Shown here piece by piece: positions 61,293 through 64,000 of a stretch of 64,000 nt of DNA (within the stretch, counting starts at the first letter, position 1; each line of letters opens with the position of its first letter). Source of the stretch: Flavobacterium sp. J27 (GTDB taxonomy: Bacteria > Bacteroidota > Bacteroidia > Flavobacteriales > Flavobacteriaceae). The position numbers were made by a program, and so were the translations under genes. The DNA is taken from positions 126,611 to 190,610 of the forward strand of contig NZ_PJQW01000005.1 of assembly GCF_004303025.1 (NCBI RefSeq), read 5' to 3'. The notes beneath the pieces are model-generated. The model was not told the DNA's origin and made no database searches. It saw only the letters and a list, made by a program, of their open reading frames with translations.

Positions 61293-62063
61293 ATGGCACA
61301 GAAAATCCCACAAGCTAAAACTATTGATGAGGTTATCTTATTATTAAATGAAATTATTGATACTGCTTTAAAAGAAAAAAGTACTATGGGTTACTTTGCT
61401 GTTTTATATTGTAAAGTAACTGAAAAAGTAAAAGAAGGAATTGCTAATGGAATGTTTCAAAACGGACCAAGAATGGAGCAACTCGATGTTATTTTTGCCA
61501 ATCGATATATTGCTGCATATTATGAATATAAGCTAGGCTTACAACCTTCTACTTCTTGGCAGGTAGCTTTTAAATATGCTACCGATTTTTGGATGGTGTT
61601 ATTGCAACATTTATTATTAGGAATGAATGCACATATTAATTTAGATTTAAGTATTGCAGCAGCACAAGTGGCGCCTGGAGAAGCAATACATGATTTAGAA
61701 GCCGATTTTAATATGATAAACCATATTTTATCTTCTTTAGTTGGGAATGTGGAAACTGCGCTTTCAGATGTGTGGCCTTTCCTAAAATGGATTTTAAAGA
61801 AAACACGAAATGTAGATACATTTTTAATAGATTTCAGTATGCAGGAAGCTAGAAATGGCGCTTGGAAATTTGCGGTTCAACTAGCTCCATTAAATGCGGT
61901 TCAATTGCAAGAACAAATTTTAATTAGGGATCAAAAGGTTACTAAAATAGCAGATTTAATTACTAATGCAGGATTTATACCTTCCTTAATTTTTAAAGTG
62001 TTACGTTTGTTTGAAATTGGATCGGTAAAAAGTAAAATTGATAAATTAAGAAGTGTGATATAA
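61293..62063 (+). CDS. DUF5995 family protein
   Basis: A 256-residue soluble, mostly helical protein. FANRYIAAYYEYKLG, WQVAFKYATDFWMVLLQHLLLGMNAHINLDL (in part) and DLEADFNMINHIL match the DUF5995 type. The conserved His, Asn and Asp residues in GMNAHINLDL suggest a binding or catalytic site. The function is unknown. It is divergent from the ICMT-like gene and followed by a bidirectional terminator. Confidence 0.82.
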   Translation: MAQKIPQAKTIDEVILLLNEIIDTALKEKSTMGYFAVLYCKVTEKVKEGIANGMFQNGPRMEQLDVIFANRYIAAYYEYKLGLQPSTSWQVAFKYATDFWMVLLQHLLLGMNAHINLDLSIAAAQVAPGEAIHDLEADFNMINHILSSLVGNVETALSDVWPFLKWILKKTRNVDTFLIDFSMQEARNGAWKFAVQLAPLNAVQLQEQILIRDQKVTKIADLITNAGFIPSLIFKVLRLFEIGSVKSKIDKLRSVI

Positions 62064-62067
62064 AATT

Positions 62068-62100
62068 AAAAACCCCAATAATTAATTATTGGGGTTTTTT
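62068..62100. terminator. Bidirectional terminator between DUF5995 and aldehyde dehydrogenase genes
   Basis: AAAACCCCAATAATT and AATTATTGGGGTTTT form a 15-bp perfect stem between convergent genes. Confidence 0.92.
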
Positions 62101-62121
62101 CATTGTAATTTATTTATTGAA

Positions 62122-63675
62122 TTATAAATCGAATTTAATTCCTTGCGCTAAAGGTAGCTGGTCTGAATAGTTTACTGTATTGGTTTGTCTTCTCATGTAT
62201 ACTTTCCATGCATCTGAACCCGACTCTCTTCCACCACCAGTTTCTTTTTCTCCTCCAAAAGCACCACCAATCTCAGCTCCAGACGTACCAATGTTCACAT
62301 TAGCAATACCACAATCTGAACCTGCAAAAGACAAGAACTTTTCTGCTTCTTTCATGCTATTGGTCATAATGGAAGAAGACAATCCTTGCGCTACACCATT
62401 TTGTAAATCGATGGCATTTTCTACTTCGCCACTATATTTCATTAAATATAAAACCGGTGCAAAGGTTTCGTGTTGTACTATTTCAAAATGATTTTCGGCT
62501 TCAATAATAGCGGGTTTTACATAACAACCACTTTCATATCCTTCTCCAGAAAGTACACCACCTTCAACTAATACTTTACCACCTTCTGCTTTTGCTTTTT
62601 CAATCGCTGCTAAATAGGTGTTTACGGCATCTTTATCAATTAATGGACCAACATGATTTTTTTCGTCTAATGGATTACCTATTTTAATTTGTTTATACGC
62701 GCCTACAATGGCATCACGAACCGTATCATAAACCGATTCATGAATAATTAAACGTCTGGTTGAGGTACAACGTTGTCCACAAGTACCAACAGCTCCAAAA
62801 ACAGCTCCAGGAACCACTACTTTTAAATCGGCAGTTGGAGTGATAATAATAGCGTTGTTTCCGCCTAATTCTAATAACGATTTACCAAAACGTTCTGCTA
62901 CTTTTGCACCAACAATTTTTCCCATTCGAGTTGAACCTGTTGCTGAAACTAAAGGAATACGAGTATCGGCAGTCATCATTTCACCCACAGTGTAATCACC
63001 ATTAATGATACATGAGATACCTTCTGGTAAATTATTTTCTTTTAAAATTCCAGCGATAATATTTTGGCAAGCAATAGAACATAAAGGGGCTTTTTCAGAT
63101 GCTTTCCATACGCAAACATCTCCACAAATCCAAGCTAAAGCGGTGTTCCAAGACCATACAGCTACTGGAAAGTTGAAAGCTGAAATAATCCCCACAATTC
63201 CAATAGGATGCCATTGTTCACGCATTACGTGACCTGGTCTTTCCGATGGAATTACTTGTCCGTTTAATTGACGTGATAAACCTACTGCAAAGTCACAGAT
63301 ATCTATCATTTCTTGAACTTCTCCATAACCTTCTTGTAAAGATTTACCCATTTCATAAGACACCAATTTTCCAAGTGGCTCTTTTAATTCTCTTAATTTA
63401 TTTCCAAATTGACGAACAATTTCTCCTCTTTGTGGTGCAGGCATCGCTCTGAAAGTTTTGAAAGCTTCCGTTGCTTTTTGCATGACACGTTCGTAATCTT
63501 CTTTTGTAGTAGTTTGTACTTTTCCAATTAATTGTCCGTCTACTGGTGAGTAACTTTCAATGATAGTTCCATTTGAAAACCATTCGCTTCCTGTAGAAGT
63601 TCCTAAATTAGTCGCTTTAACGCCTAATATTTCCAATGCTTCTTGCATTCCAAATTGTTGTGCTATTGTTGACAT
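62122..63675 (-). CDS. amaB: Aldehyde dehydrogenase, ALDH7 (antiquitin/AmaB) type
   Basis: A 517-residue NAD-dependent aldehyde dehydrogenase. The catalytic Glu is in LELGGNNAI near residue 265 and the nucleophile Cys in GTCGQRCTSTRR near 298. ISAFNFPVAVWSWNTALA and the GGNNAII variant of the Glu motif place it in the ALDH7 group. Members oxidise alpha-aminoadipic semialdehyde (piperideine-6-carboxylate) in lysine catabolism. The symbol is by family resemblance only; no other lysine genes are adjacent. A TACATTTG element on the minus strand (63710-63717) lies 35 bp upstream. Confidence 0.88.
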   Translation of the reverse strand: MSTIAQQFGMQEALEILGVKATNLGTSTGSEWFSNGTIIESYSPVDGQLIGKVQTTTKEDYERVMQKATEAFKTFRAMPAPQRGEIVRQFGNKLRELKEPLGKLVSYEMGKSLQEGYGEVQEMIDICDFAVGLSRQLNGQVIPSERPGHVMREQWHPIGIVGIISAFNFPVAVWSWNTALAWICGDVCVWKASEKAPLCSIACQNIIAGILKENNLPEGISCIINGDYTVGEMMTADTRIPLVSATGSTRMGKIVGAKVAERFGKSLLELGGNNAIIITPTADLKVVVPGAVFGAVGTCGQRCTSTRRLIIHESVYDTVRDAIVGAYKQIKIGNPLDEKNHVGPLIDKDAVNTYLAAIEKAKAEGGKVLVEGGVLSGEGYESGCYVKPAIIEAENHFEIVQHETFAPVLYLMKYSGEVENAIDLQNGVAQGLSSSIMTNSMKEAEKFLSFAGSDCGIANVNIGTSGAEIGGAFGGEKETGGGRESGSDAWKVYMRRQTNTVNYSDQLPLAQGIKFDL

Positions 63676-63709
63676 TGTAACTTTTTTACTTGTTTTTGTT
63701 AAATTTTTA

Positions 63710-63717
63710 CAAATGTA
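63710..63717 (-). promoter_or_regulatory. -7 promoter element of the aldehyde dehydrogenase gene
   Basis: TACATTTG on the minus strand fits TAnnTTTG; the -33 element is not clear. Confidence 0.45.
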
Positions 63718-63736
63718 TGAAATTGATTTTAATTTA

Positions 63737-63880
63737 TAGCCCTGATAGAAATGATAGCTTTTCGAATCATCGCTTTTCGGTTTTATTACGATAAAAAAGC
63801 GCCATTAGAAGCTCTTTTTAGGGTTTATAAAACCAAAGCAGAGGTGAGAAAACTAAAATGAATAGCGGGAATTAGCTTTT
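63737..63880 (+). ncRNA. Flavobacterial conserved intergenic element (possibly Flavo-1 RNA)
   Basis: It begins TAGCCCTGATAGAA and ends ATAGCGGGAATTAGCTTTT. I recognise this pair of ends as those of a multi-copy structured element in many Flavobacterium intergenic regions. It may be the Flavo-1 motif catalogued by comparative genomics. The middle contains hairpin-forming stretches (AAAAAAGCG ... GCTCTTTTT). Function unknown. Assignment is from memory of the ends; orientation is presumed. Confidence 0.45.
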
Positions 63881-64000
63881 ATTCTTGTGTAACAAAACGG
63901 GGATCAGTTTCCATAATTGTTCCACATTTAGAACAAGTGCGTAATGCTTTAGAATTATAAAAATGCTTGAAATGTTTTAAAAAATCGACTTCAATATTAT
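63879..64000 (-). CDS. Partial C-terminus of a CxxC zinc-finger-like protein
   Basis: The last 39 codons of a minus-strand gene that begins beyond the window. The visible peptide reads VDFLKHFKHFYNSKALRTC and continues SKCGTIMETDPRFVTQE to the TAA. A single TCSKCG (CxxC) suggests half of a zinc ribbon. The family cannot be told from this fragment. Confidence 0.6.
   Translation of the reverse strand, partial: NIEVDFLKHFKHFYNSKALRTCSKCGTIMETDPRFVTQE

Noticed and set aside
63751..63861. 36-codon plus-strand ORF starting MIAFRIIAF
   Set aside because: It lies wholly within the repeated structured intergenic element and has no family features or ribosome-site support.

Overview
The window is chromosomal DNA from a member of the Bacteroidota, almost certainly a Flavobacteriaceae species and plausibly a Flavobacterium. 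The evidence is the strong AT bias, promoters of the TTTG-N(17-20)-TAnnTTTG type, type IX secretion (T9SS) C-terminal domains, a complete gliding-motility sprC-sprD-sprB-sprF locus, and flavobacterial families such as DUF4175, DUF4837 and DUF5995. No transposase, integrase, phage gene, CRISPR array or rRNA was seen.

Layout. Positions 1-5689 hold a partial TatA-like gene and a minus-strand block (tex, nnrD, a kinase-like unknown, a zinc-type CDF exporter, rpiB). A roughly 630-bp AT-rich gene-poor island (5690-6317) separates this from the plus-strand rnr block and is a possible replication origin. Positions 9049-17355 carry a GIN-domain protein, a LysE-type exporter, tRNA-Cys with an odd tandem array at its 3' end, folB, glnS, an SPFH protein, envelope proteins and gltX. 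Positions 17564-24233 carry a giant DUF4175 membrane protein, ybeY, mnmG and a methyltransferase. Four ParB-binding (parS) palindromes sit here: one inside the last codons of ybeY, two in the mnmG leader and one behind mnmG. They mark this as an origin-proximal segregation region. Positions 24480-28963 hold an OmpH/Skp-like lipoprotein, a Pif1-like helicase, a DoxX protein and holB.

Positions 29458-47715 are the gliding-motility locus. A near-consensus promoter precedes two unknown exported proteins, then SprC, SprD (PorP/SprF barrel plus long helix plus SPOR-like end), the 3519-residue SprB adhesin and SprF. Each type B T9SS cargo (SprC, SprB) is followed by a PorP/SprF-family protein (SprD, SprF). 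Next come pgk, a LysM lytic transglycosylase, a DUF4837 lipoprotein and an ElaA-type acetyltransferase.

Positions 52058-55779 are a minus-strand run rnpA - DUF4349 - S41 protease - double OmpA. Positions 55895-57744 are a compact operon of a lipoprotein, a small unknown and a patatin phospholipase. Positions 58205-60261 encode a hybrid sensor kinase whose frame is broken at an A-rich slippery heptamer. The window ends with an ICMT-like methyltransferase, a DUF5995 protein, an ALDH7-type dehydrogenase, a repeated flavobacterial intergenic element and a partial CxxC protein.

The most unusual items are the parS cluster overlapping ybeY, the tandem remnants of the tRNA-Cys 3' end, the frameshifted hybrid kinase, the SprD architecture, and the uncharacterised patatin operon. 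All family assignments come from reading motifs, not from database searches.
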